DNA of 5,409 nucleotides from Methanocalculus sp. (GTDB taxonomy: Archaea > Halobacteriota > Methanomicrobia > Methanomicrobiales > Methanocorpusculaceae). A program made the translations under genes and the position numbers. Shown here in pieces: positions 4,490 to 5,409 of this stretch. The notes below the pieces were generated by a model that saw only the letters and a list, made by a program, of their open reading frames with translations, did not search any database and was not told the DNA's origin. The first letter of the stretch is position 1. Every line of letters starts with the position of its first letter. The stretch lies in the NCBI RefSeq assembly GCF_029762515.1, contig NZ_JARVGN010000130.1:1-5409 (forward strand), read 5' to 3'.

Positions 4490-4563
4490 TGGGCCCGCTG
4501 AGATTCGAACTCAGGACCTCCGCCATGTCAAGGCGACGTCATAACCAGCTAGACCACGAGCCC
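4490..4563 (-). tRNA. tRNA-Val (anticodon GAC)
   Basis: The 74-base gene folds into a full cloverleaf. The acceptor stem is GGGCTCG with CGGGCCC (one T-G pair). The D arm is closed by GTC/GAC around a TAGCTGGTTAT loop. The anticodon stem TCGCC/GGCGG carries the loop TTGACAT, with anticodon GAC at 4529-4527, reading GUC and GUU valine codons. The variable loop has five bases. The T arm CTGAG-TTCGAAT-CTCAG has the standard TTCGAAT loop. The discriminator is A (4490), as expected for valine. No CCA is encoded and no intron is present. The 3' end faces the AT-rich region with the IS relic, the orientation in which integrases often target tRNA genes. Its own TATA box lies upstream. Confidence 0.95.
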
Positions 4564-4597
4564 AATGCCTTGCGACCTTACGATATTGGCTTTTGCA

Positions 4598-4605
4598 GTA
4601 TAAAA
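4598..4605 (-). promoter_or_regulatory. TATA box of tRNA-Val
   Basis: On the - strand this reads TTTTATAC, 35-42 bases before the mature tRNA 5' end. Start of transcription would be about 10 bases ahead of the tRNA, a normal short 5' leader for RNase P removal. The preceding bases (CAATTC) could form part of a BRE element. Confidence 0.65.
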
Positions 4606-4673
4606 GAATTGGTTTTTGCTCCAGTGATATGTATGATCCACTAGAGCTCTCTTCCCTGTTTACGGTTCCGTCC

Positions 4674-5409
4674 TCACAGCGTTGCAAATGTTGCCGAGAT
4701 GATGCCGGGGACCGCCCTCAGCTCGTCCATGACATTCTCGGGAACATCCGAGTCCACATTCAGCACCATGAGCGCCTCTTCACCGGCACTCACCCGGCCG
4801 ACCTGCATCCCGGCAATATTGATTGATTGTTTGCCAAGGACCGTTGCGGCAGGCCCGATGACGCCGGGGCGATCGACATGGCGGGAGATGACGACCGAGC
4901 CCTCGGGAACGAGATCCATCGTGAACGAGCCGATCTCAACGATCCGCACCCGCTTCTTCCCAAAGACCGATCCGCTGATCGTCTCTTCGCCGTCTTTTGT
5001 CCGGACAGTGATGCTGATTAGGTTCTTAAATCCGTGAGACTCCTCGGTCATCGTCTCGGCAACGGCGATCCCCCGCTCCCGTGCAACGAACTCGGCATTC
5101 ACGATATTGACCGGCCGCTGGAGAACCGGGTCAAGGATGCCTTTGATCGCCATCCGGGTCACAAACTTGAGGTTCTGCCGCATCTCGATGAGATCGCCTG
5201 CATAGGTCACCTCAACCTTTGTTATTGCGCCGCTGACAATCTGGGAGACAAGCCGCCCCATCTTCTCGGCAAGCCGGGCATACGGCTCGATCGTCTCCTG
5301 GAGCTCTGTTGGGATCATCGGCGCATTCACGACATACTTCGCGGCCCCGCCTTTTAAGACATCGATGCACTGGTGTGCAATCGAGATGGCGACATTCTTC
5401 TGCGCCTCG
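4674..5409 (-). CDS. serA: D-3-phosphoglycerate dehydrogenase, C-terminal part (5' end outside window)
   Basis: The frame is open from the right edge to TGA at 4676-4674, giving 245 visible codons. It begins EAQKNVAISIAHQCIDVLKG, then AAKYVVNAPMIP, the end of the NAD-binding/substrate half of SerA (compare the family pattern EAQxNVxxxxAxQ...NxP). It continues into the ASB domain (PYARLAEKMGRLVSQIV..., then NIVNAEFVARERGIAVAET), and ends in an ACT domain (about the last 72 residues) with RPGVIGPAATVLGKQSINIA and VGRVSAGEEALMVLNVD. SerA oxidises 3-phosphoglycerate to 3-phosphohydroxypyruvate, the first step of serine synthesis; the ACT domain usually mediates serine feedback. A long-form SerA with ASB and ACT is normal for methanogens. 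The GTG at 5330-5328 is internal, since the family sequence continues before it. The + strand frames over 4699-5357 are antisense shadows. Composition is GC-rich. Confidence 0.95.
   Translation of the reverse strand, partial: EAQKNVAISIAHQCIDVLKGGAAKYVVNAPMIPTELQETIEPYARLAEKMGRLVSQIVSGAITKVEVTYAGDLIEMRQNLKFVTRMAIKGILDPVLQRPVNIVNAEFVARERGIAVAETMTEESHGFKNLISITVRTKDGEETISGSVFGKKRVRIVEIGSFTMDLVPEGSVVISRHVDRPGVIGPAATVLGKQSINIAGMQVGRVSAGEEALMVLNVDSDVPENVMDELRAVPGIISATFATL

Noticed and set aside
4490..4563. Possible att site: duplicate of the tRNA-Val 3' end elsewhere in the window
   Set aside because: I looked for a second copy of the T-arm/acceptor end and found only a short GTTCGAA at 3555-3561, which is not enough for an att repeat.
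4699..5357. Several + strand open frames over the serA region
   Set aside because: They are antisense to a clear serA reading frame, and arise from high GC content and codon bias; none resembles a known protein.
1..5409. CRISPR array or tandem repeat array
   Set aside because: No regularly spaced repeats of 20 bases or more are visible on either strand.

Overview
The window looks like a chromosomal segment of a methanogenic archaeon, most likely Methanomicrobiales or a close relative. The evidence is archaeal TATA-type promoters, an archaeal tRNA with no encoded CCA, a transposase of the archaeal ISH3 type preceded by a DUF2080-type transposon protein, and a (PT)n-linker lipoprotein of methanogen style. 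The genus-level placement is an inference from style, not from a search.

Two GC-rich core genes, both cut by the window edges, frame an AT-rich accessory stretch. On the left (2-376, +) is the C-terminal part of an FkbM-type methyltransferase. On the right (4674-5409, -) is the C-terminal part of D-3-phosphoglycerate dehydrogenase (serA), with its ASB and ACT domains. Next to serA, on the same strand, lies a complete tRNA-Val(GAC) gene (4490-4563) with a clear TATA box.

The AT-rich middle (about 377-4470) contains: (a) a compact three-gene cluster on + (622-1676) encoding a predicted lipoprotein with an NTF2-like domain, a six-cysteine zinc-ribbon protein and a YidD-family membrane-insertion factor, the last two overlapping by 11 bases; (b) a decayed IS66-family transposase fragment on - (1726-1914) between two 10-bp direct repeats; (c) an apparently intact ISH3-like insertion sequence (about 2265-3552, -) with two genes, a 50-residue DUF2080-like protein and a 350-residue DDE transposase, joined by an ATGA stop/start overlap; (d) a small multi-spanning membrane protein of the TM2-like type (3657-3992, +); (e) a second transposase relic, of the IS5 family (4088-4427, +), broken by two frame shifts and stops, ending just short of the tRNA gene.

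The region therefore reads as a mobile-element landing zone beside a tRNA gene: one live-looking IS, two IS fossils and a few small membrane or envelope genes of probable foreign origin. The lipoprotein, zinc-ribbon and YidD genes could work together at the cell membrane, but only the YidD assignment gives a specific functional clue. The strongest unexpected observations are the short DUF2080-like gene, the two transposase fossils (visible only when frames are switched), and the YidD gene in this archaeal setting.
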